Assembly: GCA_043228905.1 (NCBI GenBank)
Contig: JBHGNT010000003.1
Location: 24,738,001-24,802,000 of the forward strand
Length of the DNA stretch: 64,000 nt
From: Azolla caroliniana
Taxonomy: Eukaryota > Polypodiophyta
Reading direction: 5' to 3'
In this document: positions 49,962 to 59,999 of the stretch, piece by piece
Layout: every line of letters starts with the position of its first letter
Numbering within the stretch: the first letter of the stretch is position 1
Position numbers and translations under genes: made by a program
Notes under the pieces: model-generated
What the model was told of the DNA's origin: nothing
Seen by the model: only the letters and a program-made list of their open reading frames with translations
The model's database searches: none

Positions 49962-50354
49962 ATGGGGAGTCGGGCCGATTTTGATATGAACATGAAGGAA
50001 TTCACTCACTCAAAATCAATGGGATCCTATTCCCAATCACAGTTTAGACAGCAATCATCATCATCATCATCACCACACCGGTTTGCTATGAATTCGAACG
50101 GTAATATTCAGACCAGTAACAATTTTAATCATCAAGAACAAGGTCGTGCGAATTATAGTGGCAATGGAAACGCCCCAAGAATGACGAAATCCAAGAGTGG
50201 CTCATGGATCCTCGACGAGGCAGAGATTCAAAGACGAAAAAGGGTCGCGTCTTACAAGTCTTACACTGTGGAAGACAGGTTCAAGTCATCATTCCGTAAA
50301 AGCTTCCGTTGGATCAAAGACAAATGTTCAAACATTCGGCATGGATTGTGGTGA
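49962..50354 (+). CDS. DUF3511-domain protein
   Basis: The 130-aa product has no intron. The first 80 residues are Ser/Asn/Gln-rich and low complexity (SQFRQQSSSSSSPHRF). Residues about 81-130 form the DUF3511 domain: SWILDEAEIQRRKRVASYKS, then YTVEDRFKSSFRKSFRWIKD, ending in a Trp. This family of small plant proteins has no established biochemical role. The frame is open upstream to 49746, but the ATG at 49962 (MGSRADFD) gives the normal family length, and the upstream part is a leader-like, hydrophobic translation. The basic C-terminal helix suggests nucleic-acid or membrane contact, which is speculation. Confidence 0.85.
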   Translation: MGSRADFDMNMKEFTHSKSMGSYSQSQFRQQSSSSSSPHRFAMNSNGNIQTSNNFNHQEQGRANYSGNGNAPRMTKSKSGSWILDEAEIQRRKRVASYKSYTVEDRFKSSFRKSFRWIKDKCSNIRHGLW

Positions 50355-51280
50355 AAAGCAGGAAATAAATAAAGAAAATTCGTTGATATAAAAACAATTG
50401 ATAACACACTCTTTCTCTCTGCAAGCCAAATTCTTGGCTTTTGCCTTCCTTCTGCATTCTGAGTCATTCCCCTTAAATTCCGTTCTTTTCTTGGCTTTTT
50501 CCGCAATGACAGAATCTCTCTTATGCTTCTTTTCCCCTTTCCGTTCTTTTTTTTTTTGTTTGGCTATGGGCCTCATGATCTGAGGCATATTTTTCTTTTC
50601 TTTTCTTTTCGGCTATGGCTTTGAAATTTCTGATGATGGCTGTTGCATCTCAGATATGTTCCTGACCATAGCTTCTAAATCACGGGTCTTCTCTTCTGAA
50701 TTGTCTGTTTCCTTCGCTATGGATTCTTAATTAAAGAAGTTTTCTTGGCAAGCAATGAATTGCTGAATCGGTCTTCTTGGCTATATACTACTGAACCAGA
50801 CGTGACTGAAATGTTCTCTTCTTGGTTATTGGCTGCTCAAATCAGATGTCTTCTTGGCAGTGAATCAGACGTCTTCTTGGCAATGGCGTCTGAATCATTC
50901 TTTTGCAGATACGGCTATAGCCCTTTCTGGATTCATTTATGCATGTGGCTATGTCTACCGCCACCGCTTCTGAATCATCAATCGTTATTGGATATGGCCT
51001 TGGATTCACCTGAATCAATTGTGTATGGTTTAGCGACATCCATCTTCTCTCCAAATACCATGGCGGCGGCAGATTTGAGCAATTTATGTGGTGCCATTTT
51101 TGAGAGCCAGGAGGCAAACTGCAATCAATGGTCGTCATCTCTTTTGGTTTTTGCTCTCAAGCTCAAGCTTTGCTTGGATTTCCTGTAATTCCACTTAAGC
51201 TCTGGTAACTATTTCCACGCGCAAGCAATCATGTGCAGTATTTCGATTTCGAGAGGCAATCGAGTGTGCTATTACGGGAG
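50355..51280. other. DUF3511 3' flank with degenerate short repeats
   Basis: Words such as TCTTCTTGGC(A/T) with GAATCAGACGT recur between about 50740 and 50910, and TTCTTTTCTT runs occur near 50596. The frame 50745-51188 (147 codons) is open but shows no domain and probably reflects this repeated sequence. Confidence 0.4.
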
Positions 51281-51444
51281 GAATTGGTCATGTAAATTTG
51301 CTATCACACCCTGAGTAATTGGAGTTTGCTTTTGCTAGAGGAATTGGCGATGTAAATTTGCTACCACACCCTGAGTAATTGGAGTTTGCTTTTTGCTAGA
51401 GGAATTGGCGATGTAAATTTGCTACCACACCCTGAGTAATTGGA
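51281..51444. repeat. 60/61-bp tandem repeat, 2.7 copies
   Basis: Copies start GAATTGG at 51281, 51341 and 51402. All share ATGTAAATTTGCTA.CACACC and CTGAGTAATTGGA. Confidence 0.96.
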
Positions 51445-51584
51445 TGAAAAATTACACCGGAGTTTTCTGATTGTGGCCTCAAATGACCCTTCTTTTTCGA
51501 GCTATTTGGATTAGTTCTACGCAAGTAGAAATGCTCCCATCCATTTACATCCTCCGTCCTTCCATGGTTTATGTAACAAGGGAG

Positions 51585-51793
51585 CATTTTGTATGTTAAT
51601 GGGGATGAAATCAGAGTCTTAAGGGGCCATTTTGTATGTTAATGGGGATGAAATCAGAGTCTTAAGGGGCCATTTTGTATGTTAATGGGGATGAAATCAG
51701 AGTCTTAAGGGGCCATTTTGTGTGTTAATGGGGATGAAATCAGAGTCTTAAGGGGTCATGTTGTATGTTAATGGAGATGAAATCAGAGCCTTC
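51585..51793. repeat. 43-bp tandem repeat, about five copies
   Basis: A unit starting CATTTTGTATGTTAATGGGG repeats at 51585, 51628, 51671, 51714 and 51757. Copies 1-4 are nearly identical. Confidence 0.97.
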
Positions 51794-51841
51794 TCGTGTG
51801 ATTAAATTTTTAGCTTGTTCTCGTTGTACTGCATTCTAAAC

Positions 51842-52070
51842 GCTTAATTAATTGTATGGTTTGATTGAGATCAAGTAAATGCTTAATTAATTATATGGTT
51901 TGATTGAGATCAAGTAAATGCTTAACTAATTATATGGTTTGATTGAGATCAAGTAAATGCTTAACTAATTATATGGTTTGATTGAGATCAAGTAAATGCT
52001 TAACTAATCATATGGTTTGATTGAGATCAAGTAAACGCTTAATTAATTATATGGATTGATTGAGGTAAAT
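51842..52070. repeat. 39-bp tandem repeat, about six copies
   Basis: A unit starting GCTTAATTAATTATATGGTT repeats at 51842, 51881, 51920, 51959, 51998 and 52037. It ends about 150 bp before the tRNA gene. Confidence 0.97.
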
Positions 52071-52220
52071 CAATCTTGCAAAGTCATGAATTGTCGACAG
52101 CGTCCTTAAAATACTCTGCAGCTTATTCGAATACATGTGCTGAGTTTTAAGCAATTTATCATAATCGATCTGAGAAATTATTTAGATGTTTAATAACTAT
52201 ATTCTATACCTCATCACGAA

Positions 52221-52292
52221 GCGTTTGTAGTCCAACGGTTAGGATAATTGCCTTCCAAGCAATAGACCCGGGTTCGACTCCCGGCAGACGCA
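52221..52292 (+). tRNA. trnG-UCC: tRNA-Gly (anticodon UCC)
   Basis: A 72-nt cloverleaf. The acceptor GCGTTTG (52221-52227) pairs with CAGACGC (52285-52291) through one G-U pair. The anticodon stem ATTGC/GCAAT encloses loop CTTCCAA with anticodon TCC at 52254-52256. The T-arm contains GGTTCGACTCC. Internal Pol III boxes are A (TAGTCCAACGG, 52228-52238) and B (GGTTCGACTCC, 52271-52281). No intron; a TTTT terminator follows at about 52299. Apart from one acceptor base it looks like the usual nuclear plant tRNA-Gly(UCC). Confidence 0.97.
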
Positions 52293-52335
52293 ATTCTATT
52301 TTACGTTTAGTTTTATCTAATTAAACCTTTTTTCC

Positions 52336-53142
52336 TATGTTTAAAAAATGTACATAAATTTCCTACCCCAAATGTTTTAACATACTCTTTTGCCTATATA
52401 GCGCCGGCAAGCATTTAGCATGCGTTTTCTTTTGGTTTTCATATTACACATCTTTTACTCATCAACATGTAAGTAGTGTAATTTTTCAAGAACAAGGGGA
52501 GATGATGAATGTGGATACACTTACGCCACTCGGCCTCTCCTTGAGGAAGCCGAAATGCAAAGAACAACTAAACGCCCTCGGATGTTGGGCTTTAAAACAA
52601 GTCGACGTGGAGTAGAAAAGATTAAGAAGATAAGGGAACGTGAGCTACGTCGACTAGAAGCTATGGTTGGGGTATCTCTTACATTGGGACCATGGGCCAC
52701 ATCCACATCACAACCCTTTGACCTCCCGCTTCTCTTCGAGACACTTGGATGGAAATGAAATTAGGCCTAGTTTAACATCATTTTCATTGTAGAACATGTT
52801 TTTTATATAGAACAGTCTTGTTATTTTCTTAGAACTATTTAGCTTAAACTCTATTTTTATCTTATTTTTATTTTTACTTTCGATGAATGGGTAAATATCC
52901 CATTTTTTTTGTAAACCATTTGTCTCATGGGCCAATTTTGGCCTTAGAAGACATTAATATTTCTTTCTTTCTTTCTTTATTGTGTATCAAAAACGTACAT
53001 AAATTTTCTCTCCAAGGGTCTACCCCAAATAATTTGACACACTTGTTGCCTATATAGGGCAAGCGAGCATATATTATCATGCATTTGAGACTCTTTACAC
53101 TTGCCTTTGAGCAAAAGCATTTACATAGTGTAGCAGTATTGG
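52336..53142 (+). other. Duplicated TATA-containing segment with short basic ORF
   Basis: A segment near 52345-52420 recurs near 52990-53080. Both contain GTACATAAATTT.CT, CTACCCCAAAT, TTGCCTATATAG and GCAAGC, in that order. After the first copy an open frame (from about 52496 upstream of the ATG at 52555, to 52758) encodes a very basic helix, RRGVEKIKKIRERELRRLEA, then a tail ending LLFETLGWK. I do not recognise it. The layout (repeat, ORF, repeat) could be a small LTR-like element or a tandem gene duplication. Confidence 0.4.
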
Positions 53143-53450
53143 TCATGTTGACTGACATATGTTGTTATGAGCATAAGCATCTAAAGTTAGATCCTTTGAG
53201 GCATAGACGTTTTATCACAATGGAAAGATAGAAGGAATGGTGCTCACATTCAGTGACATATCTTGTTATGTGTATAAGCATCTAAAGGTAGATCCTTTGA
53301 GGCATAGATGTTTTAGCACAATGGACAAATAGAAGGAATAGTGCTCATCTTGAGTGACATATGTTGTTATGAGCATAAGCATCTAAAGTTAGATCCTTTC
53401 AAACATTTTAGCATAGTGGACAGATATAAGGAATATGCAACCTTTTGCAA
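53143..53450 (+). repeat. 101-bp tandem repeat, three copies, running into a short ORF
   Basis: Units begin GACATAT.TTGTTATG at 53154, 53255 and 53356 and share AAGCATCTAAAG.TAGATCCTTT. The third runs into a 67-codon frame (53341-53544) ending ETIEQVERIQKDLRRKCLVR, whose basic helix loosely recalls the ORF at 52555-52758. Function unknown. Confidence 0.85.
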
Positions 53451-53545
53451 TTGGACGCAACGAGAAACCATAGAACAAGTTGAAAGAATACAAAAGGATT
53501 TGAGGCGTAAATGCCTTGTGAGAGCACCCAAGATACAAGTCTAAA

Positions 53546-55338
53546 TGATGTAGGTGCACCTTGGAACACCACCATCTACCTTTCTTTTCTTTTCTAAACC
53601 CTAAAATTTAAAATCAGGAAAAGAAAAAGTTTTTGTTCTTTTATGTGTGTCCATTTCTCTCAAAGGGCTTATATGAGTTATGTCTAGATAGTGGCCTTCC
53701 CCTCATTCATAAACATTTATGCTAGTGTGCATACACATCAATGAGCAATGAATGATTCATCAAGAATGTTTATGTTCACGAACTATCGAAGATGCAAGTA
53801 GCTTTTTGTGTCTTCAACCCATTGTCATAGTGCAATCAGAACATTAAGTGCATCACATGACGATTTAGTCGAGTATCTATTAGGGATTTGTTATAAATTG
53901 GAAACTGATATTGACCCATGTTGAGGAGTCTATAAAGTTCACATTTTCCTTTCAATGGCTATTGTGTGAATCAAGCATGACCATCCATTGCCCACATGCA
54001 TGGTCATGCCAAGATGCATTCATGATCATAGAGTGTGATCTATCTCTTTGTGGATTTTTAAATGCCCTTGGTTAAACATTCAAGTGCTTTATATTGTGGT
54101 TAATTGAATTGTTACTCTTTGAATTGATTATGTAAGACATTTGATAATATTGTGATTAGCATTATACGTTGCAATTGTTATGATTGTGATTGAAGTGATT
54201 AACCGTGTATCTACGATATTTCATGGTACGATCAATGCTATTGTAATAGGTGTTATGATGAGTCGGATGGTTTCTTGTTACATGAAAATTGACATGTGAG
54301 CTTGCGTTATGTTCTTCTATTATATTTTACATATCAAACCAGTTATTATGAAATAGCTATATTATGTAATTCACATGAGTTCTATAATATGAATAGTGTC
54401 TCCGTAGGCGTTGATTAATTTGGTATAATATCTCAAATGGTTATGTGCATAATACGAAAGCTAGATGAATTACATGGAATGGGGACCAACTTAGAAGCTC
54501 TTCATGGATCACAAAAAGATAAACACAATAAAAAGTTGCATGACAAACAACACACCTTCATGTCCCAAGTTCGAGAGTTCATGATTACTTGATGGCAGGA
54601 ATGGGATCCGACTATAGACCTGCCATGATCCATGGCACATGTGTCACATTAATATAGGTTCACCTGCACGAGGATTTAGAAAGCTGACATTCCTACCACT
54701 TGATAACCCTGAGTATAAAAGGTTGGCAACATTACGAAAGGGCAACAACTAATGAGAACCCGAAAGAGGATCAACCAAACCAAACCATCAAGTTCTTGAG
54801 GGGTTCTCGACAATTGAGCGAACGTCTGAAGCAAACATTGCATGTAGGCAAGGCAAGGCAAAACACATGAGAGAGGGATACATATGATGCTATCAAATTG
54901 CATAAAAAACTGAAGGAATGCTAAGTAATACATGGTACAACACATATTTTTATGGAACACATTTTTCTTGGATATGCCGAACATGAACAAGATTGCCTAG
55001 AAAGATTATTTATCTTTACCTATAAAGATTGGCTACGGTCATTCGTTCAACACGGCTATACAATATTCATTGTAATAGTGGACTATTTGTATATTGCCTC
55101 TGGGCCAGTTTAATTTTAATACCAATGGAGGATATTTTTTATGGGAAAAAAACCATACGAGAGAGGGGTGAGAGAAAGTTAGGTCTTGAACCCAAGAGCT
55201 AGGATTAGTAGTTTAATAGCTTAGCACTAAGGCAAGCTAATTACCATTAAGTTAATTAGGGAGAGAGAGAGGTGAGAAAGTTATGTCTTGAACCCGAGGC
55301 CTAGGATTAGCGGTTTAAAAACCTAGTACAATTAAGCA
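53546..55338. other. Spacer before the HemW-like gene
   Basis: No gene is recognised. The 36-40 bp dispersed word also seen at 46210 lies at 55110-55150. Phrases GTCTTGAACCC.AG and CTAGGATTAG.GGTTTAA are duplicated near 55180-55220 and 55285-55320. Confidence 0.45.
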
Positions 55339-55522
55339 GTAAGCTAATTACAATTAGAGAGAGGGTTAATTAGAATTAAGTACAATTAAGAGGTAAGCTA
55401 ATTACAATGAGAGAGAGAGAGAGAGAGTTAATTAGAATTAAGTTACAATTAAGAGGTAAGCTAATTACAATTAAAGAGAGAGTTAATTAGAATAAAGTAC
55501 AATTAAGAGGTAAGCTAATTAC

Positions 55523-55565
<43 letters not shown>
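55339..55565. repeat. 54-63 bp tandem repeat with expanding GA tracts, upstream of HEMW
   Basis: Copies headed GTAAGCTAATTACAAT start at 55339, 55393, 55456 and 55510. Each is followed by a GA stretch of different length, the last being a GA run at about 55526-55565. The array ends about 95 bp before the HemW start codon, so the last GA tract is probably promoter or 5' UTR. Confidence 0.9.
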
Positions 55566-55569
<4 letters not shown>

Positions 55570-55660
55570 CTTCATGTCCTGACAGACTGACAGTGGCAGT
55601 GGGAGGATAACGTCTAGGGTTCGAAGCTTTCTGACAGCAAGAAGAACCAAATCTCGACCT

Positions 55661-57427
55661 ATGGCCATGGCCATGGCAGCTCCTTCTTCTTCCTCCTCCT
55701 TCTCGTCTCTCCCCCTCAGAAGGATGTGCACCCGATCAGGTCTCCTTCTCCTTCCCCGTTTCGCAGCTGTATGGTGCCGCCTTCCCCACAGAAGGCAGAA
55801 ATCCACACCGAAACAGATCCATCTCGCTGCATCCGCTGTTGTTGCCTCTTCTTTTTGTTCATCCTCCTCCAACGAAAAGAAAGAAAACATCATTCCGTTC
55901 CCTACATCTGCTTATGTTCATCTTCCTTTCTGCAAGAAACGTTGCTTCTACTGTGATTTCGCCATCGTTGCAGTTGGCGAAAGAACAAACAAAGGTTCGA
56001 CCTCTGATCTTCACATTGATTCGATTATGGAAAGTTACGTGGACTTGATATGCACGGAGATGGCATCATCTTTCAAGTTATGGAATCCTTCTTCTTATCA
56101 GGTTCCTCCTCTCAAAACTCTCTTCTTTGGTGGAGGAACACCCTCGTTGCTTCCTGCAAAGCATATCTCACGAATCATTCAAGCTTTCCATAGTTTCTGC
56201 GGCTTCGAAGATACCGTTGAAATTTCCATGGAGATGGATCCTGGAACTTTTGACAGAGATACGCTCCCGGCATTTCTTGACTGTGGAGTTAACAGGATTT
56301 CACTAGGCGTTCAAGCTTTCCATGAAAACTTCTTGAAAGAATGTGGCAGGTCGCATGGTCTTGATGATGTATATGAAGCCATTGATCTCATCCATGGATG
56401 TGGAATGAAGAATTGGAGCCTTGATCTCATCTCTTCGTTACCGTATCAGACAATAAATCTGTGGGAAGACTCTCTAAAGGAAGCCATTAAAGCTTCGCCT
56501 GCACATTTGTCTGTATATGATCTCCAGGTTGAAGAAGGTACCAAATTTGGAAACTGGTATAAACCAGGAAAGTTTCCATTACCTGATGAGGGAAGCTCAG
56601 CTTCGTTCTACAAATCTGCATCTTCTCTTCTTAGAGAAGCAGGATATGAACATTATGAGATAAGTAACTATGCTAAACAAGGTTATCAATGCCAGCACAA
56701 TATGGTTTATTGGAAGAATTTACCTTATTATGCATTTGGCTTGGGTTCAACTAGCTATGTCCAGGGCCATAGATTCTCGAGACCCAGAAAATGGAAAGTG
56801 TATGCCGAGTATGTCAAGGAGTTAGAAGCCATGGTAACTAAATGCCATACCCATGGCGCTAAATCTACTGGAAAATGTATTGGAATTATGCAAGATGTTG
56901 AAAGAATCACAAAGGTTGTAGGTCTTGGCCAATCCGCTACATTAAGTGGGAATAGTAATGACATGCAAGATCTTGATGGGAATCATATTGAAAGTACAGA
57001 AGATCATGATGCCATGAAATCTCTTGATGCTCAAGACATTAAATACTCCATTAGGTTTGGTGGAGATGGTCATGAAACTACAATAGAAGATAGATTCTGT
57101 GATACGATTATGCTCTCTCTCCGACTCGCACAAGGCTTAGATCTCACGGAAATATTGCAATCATTTGGCAAGGACTTGTATTTATGCCTATGTGAAGCAT
57201 TTTTAACATTTGTGAAGAGTGCTCATGCAGAAGCTCTTGATAAGAACCGAGGAACTATTTCTTTAGAATTATATTCTAGTTTAGTTGCTCAGAGGTCAGC
57301 AGCTCATATCAGTGAGGAGGTCTTCTTCATACGTCTCTCGGATCCAGAGGGGTTTCTTCTGTCCAATGAGATTATTTCATCCTTGTTTTCTGCTTTGCCA
57401 AGTATGAAACAACAAAACAAATTGTAG
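55661..57427 (+). CDS. HEMW: HemW-like radical SAM protein (heme chaperone, coproporphyrinogen-oxidase-like)
   Basis: A single 588-codon frame. Residues 1-80 are Ser/Arg-rich with few acids, as in plastid or mitochondrial transit peptides. The radical SAM cluster is CKKRCFYCDF: Cys91, Cys95, Cys98 and then Phe100. The CX3CX2CxF form is typical of HemW rather than HemN, where a fourth Cys stands at the Phe position. Further motifs are FFGGGTPS (156-163), EISMEMDPGT (187-196), NRISLGVQAF (211-220), SLDLISSLPYQT (253-264) and YEISNYAKQGYQCQHNMVYW (332-351). The HemW C-terminal domain resumes near EDRFCDTIMLSLRLAQGLDL (476-495). Residues about 392-475 are a hydrophilic insertion I do not know from bacterial HemW. 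HemW binds heme and delivers it to target proteins; oxidase activity is not expected. The first ATG is used; alternatives lie at codons 3 and 5. Confidence 0.92.
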   Translation: MAMAMAAPSSSSSFSSLPLRRMCTRSGLLLLPRFAAVWCRLPHRRQKSTPKQIHLAASAVVASSFCSSSSNEKKENIIPFPTSAYVHLPFCKKRCFYCDFAIVAVGERTNKGSTSDLHIDSIMESYVDLICTEMASSFKLWNPSSYQVPPLKTLFFGGGTPSLLPAKHISRIIQAFHSFCGFEDTVEISMEMDPGTFDRDTLPAFLDCGVNRISLGVQAFHENFLKECGRSHGLDDVYEAIDLIHGCGMKNWSLDLISSLPYQTINLWEDSLKEAIKASPAHLSVYDLQVEEGTKFGNWYKPGKFPLPDEGSSASFYKSASSLLREAGYEHYEISNYAKQGYQCQHNMVYWKNLPYYAFGLGSTSYVQGHRFSRPRKWKVYAEYVKELEAMVTKCHTHGAKSTGKCIGIMQDVERITKVVGLGQSATLSGNSNDMQDLDGNHIESTEDHDAMKSLDAQDIKYSIRFGGDGHETTIEDRFCDTIMLSLRLAQGLDLTEILQSFGKDLYLCLCEAFLTFVKSAHAEALDKNRGTISLELYSSLVAQRSAAHISEEVFFIRLSDPEGFLLSNEIISSLFSALPSMKQQNKL

Positions 57428-58231
57428 TTTATAAAAATTTCTGTGAGTATCAACATGCACAACAAATGCATGTTTAAGTGCTTCACCATTTTGATGTCTG
57501 AGACTGTCAAGCTATGGTCCCTGTGGTGGCAAAACAAATATAGTGGGATTGGTCTGTAGATGCGTTACAGGTTTTGAAGTTCAAACATATTAATAAAGCA
57601 TGTTTCACATGATGGCCGTGGGGATTGTGAGTCGTGATCAGTAATGCCCTCATGGAGTAAGCTTGCATCGAAGTGACTGGACTTCACATGAGATCTTATC
57701 ACCAGGGCATAATGTGGTAGCAAATGGATTGCATTTCATGTGCAAATACTCTCACTCTGCCATTGGATCCTGATATTTACTCTTGAAGGAATCTCTTTTT
57801 GGATGCTTTGTCCGTATACATGACTCTTCATCTTTCTCACGAATATATAAGAAGGAATAATATTTTGCAAGCTAAGAAAACACTAGGGGGACTACCTCAC
57901 GGAATATAGTTACTGCTTTGTATCAATATCAGCCTTTTTCCATTGAGCTACCCATAGTGTAATCAGATGAATGAAGTTGGCCAAACTAAAATGCATATTT
58001 GTGATCTAACCATAACACATGAAGTGAAAAACCGCCTAGTATTAGGTAACTAGTTTGGCAGACTTTTAGTCACAATACCAATACAAATGTAACATAAAAT
58101 GACTAGTATTGGATGCTTCATTCATCAAAAGATTCAAGAACAATTATCTACACCTTACAATTCCAAGTCAACCTCTAACAACTTGTCACGTCATAGGATA
58201 CAACATTCCCAATTGGTAAATGAAGTGTATT
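57428..58231. other. HEMW 3' flank
   Basis: 3' UTR and spacer. An AATAAA-like word (TTAATAAAGC) lies near 57590-57599. No gene is seen. Confidence 0.45.
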
Positions 58232-58621
58232 GTAAAGTCTTTTGTCCTCTAGAAATGATGAAGGATTGTCATTAAACCACCTACGATTTCTTTGATATTG
58301 TGGCATTACAACAATGTGACATACAAGCCACATCTTTAGTTCTTAAAACAATAAATGGATTAATGTTAAACACCTTGTAATTTCTTCAAGGATACCTTAT
58401 CATCATGATAATGCACCAATGATAATGTGAAGTCTTTTGTCCTCTAGAAATGATGAAGCATTGTCATTAAACCAGCTATAATTTCTTTGATATCGTGGCA
58501 TTACAACAATGTGACATACAAGCCACATCTTTAGTTCTTAAAACAATAAATGGATTAATGTTAAACACCTTGTAATTTCTTCAAGGATACCTTATCATCA
58601 TGATAATGCAACAAATGATCC
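58232..58621. repeat. 195-bp tandem duplication
   Basis: Copies start GT.AAGTCTTTTGTCCTCTAG at 58232 and 58427 and differ at only a handful of positions over about 190 bp, so the event is recent. It ends about 310 bp from the stop codon of the minus-strand p24 gene. Confidence 0.95.
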
Positions 58622-58931
58622 AGCCATGTCTAGCACTAACGCAATACATATTAACAAACTACTTTGAATTAGTACAATTTATTCATTTTTTTGAGAAGAT
58701 TCACTAGAAAAGAAAATGTTATTGAAACTATAGCCAAAGAAAGCCTGGATTGTTCACTCTTTGTTTAAATGTAAACATGGCTAGATAAAACTAAACAATT
58801 CAGATGACTAGTTGAATGACAATGGTGGGCATACTAAGTTGTTTACTTTTGCTTTAATGTGAACAACAATCTTCACATGAATTATGTGTTTCTTCCTCTT
58901 GTTGAAAGGAACTGCAAAATTTATAAGATGA
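58622..58931. other. 3' flank of the p24 gene
   Basis: Downstream (minus-strand) flank of the p24 gene. It should hold its 3' UTR and polyadenylation signal; nothing else is recognised. Confidence 0.4.
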
Positions 58932-59879
58932 TCATATAAGTTTTTTCTTCTTAAAAAAGCTTTGTATGTGCCATATTTGCCATACAGCTGCCGATAAGCA
59001 CACCAGCAAAGAAGCAATGCCAAAACGAGCTATTAGAGTGTTTGTCTTCTCATTCACATTCCGCATCTCTATCTCCCTGAACACATCATACGATTGAAAC
59101 AATAAGATATAAGACCTTCATTGAATTAAGTTATGCAGATTGACATGACATTAACTGCCTTTGCCTTAGATTATTAGCCTCCCATGCTATAAAGATAAAT
59201 TCTTCATAGAAGGTTATAAAGATAAATTCTCTGACTATTTCCATTAAAATTGTTTAGGCATTATTACTTTTCCCTCAAATACATGAGGTTGTCTCGTATC
59301 ATCTCGATAGCTCCATGAACTCTCATAAGCTCAAGCTCGACACCCTATACAATACAATTGGGATCAAAGGACTCAAACAATTTATATTGGCACGAGCTAT
59401 TTTAATGTGAAACTTCACTAGCTTCCATGCGTAATAACCTCGATCTTATCTTTCCGTGCAACCGAGTCCCAATCTTTAGCTGCAATCCCCATCTTCCAAT
59501 CGAGCTCAACAGTCAAGCTCCGAGTGCTTGAAGGTGATGGCAACCAAAAACATGCCACATAAGTTCCGGCCTCCACCGTGGTGAAACCAAACTCACCTCC
59601 TAACACACTCTCTGCGTGATGTAGAGCTCTTCCGGATGGAGATGACACCTACTACAACCATTCACAACAAGGGCATTATTAACACTCCAAAACACAAACA
59701 ATGTGAAGGCACTGCATACACAACCATTCAGAATTGTTCAGCTCACTGGATTGTAATCCGGGGGATTCATATATCTATCTATCTATCTATATGTGTGCGT
59801 GCGTGCGTGCATGTGTGTGTATACATATACAAGTTTACCAGTACTCCATAAAAGTCTGTACATACATACATACATACAC

Positions 59880-59924
<45 letters not shown>

Positions 59925-59965
59925 CAAGTTTACCAATACTCCATAAACGTCTGTACATACATACA

Positions 59966-59999
<34 letters not shown>

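Noticed and set aside
50745-51188. 147-codon plus-strand frame after the DUF3511 gene
   Set aside because: Low-complexity translation of degenerate short repeats, with no conserved motif.
51281-52070. CRISPR-like array
   Set aside because: Units are contiguous tandem repeats without unique spacers, in a eukaryotic genome.
55519-55893. 124-codon minus-strand frame over the HemW start
   Set aside because: Antisense shadow of the HemW transit-peptide region and of the GA microsatellite (Ser/Leu repeats); no domain.
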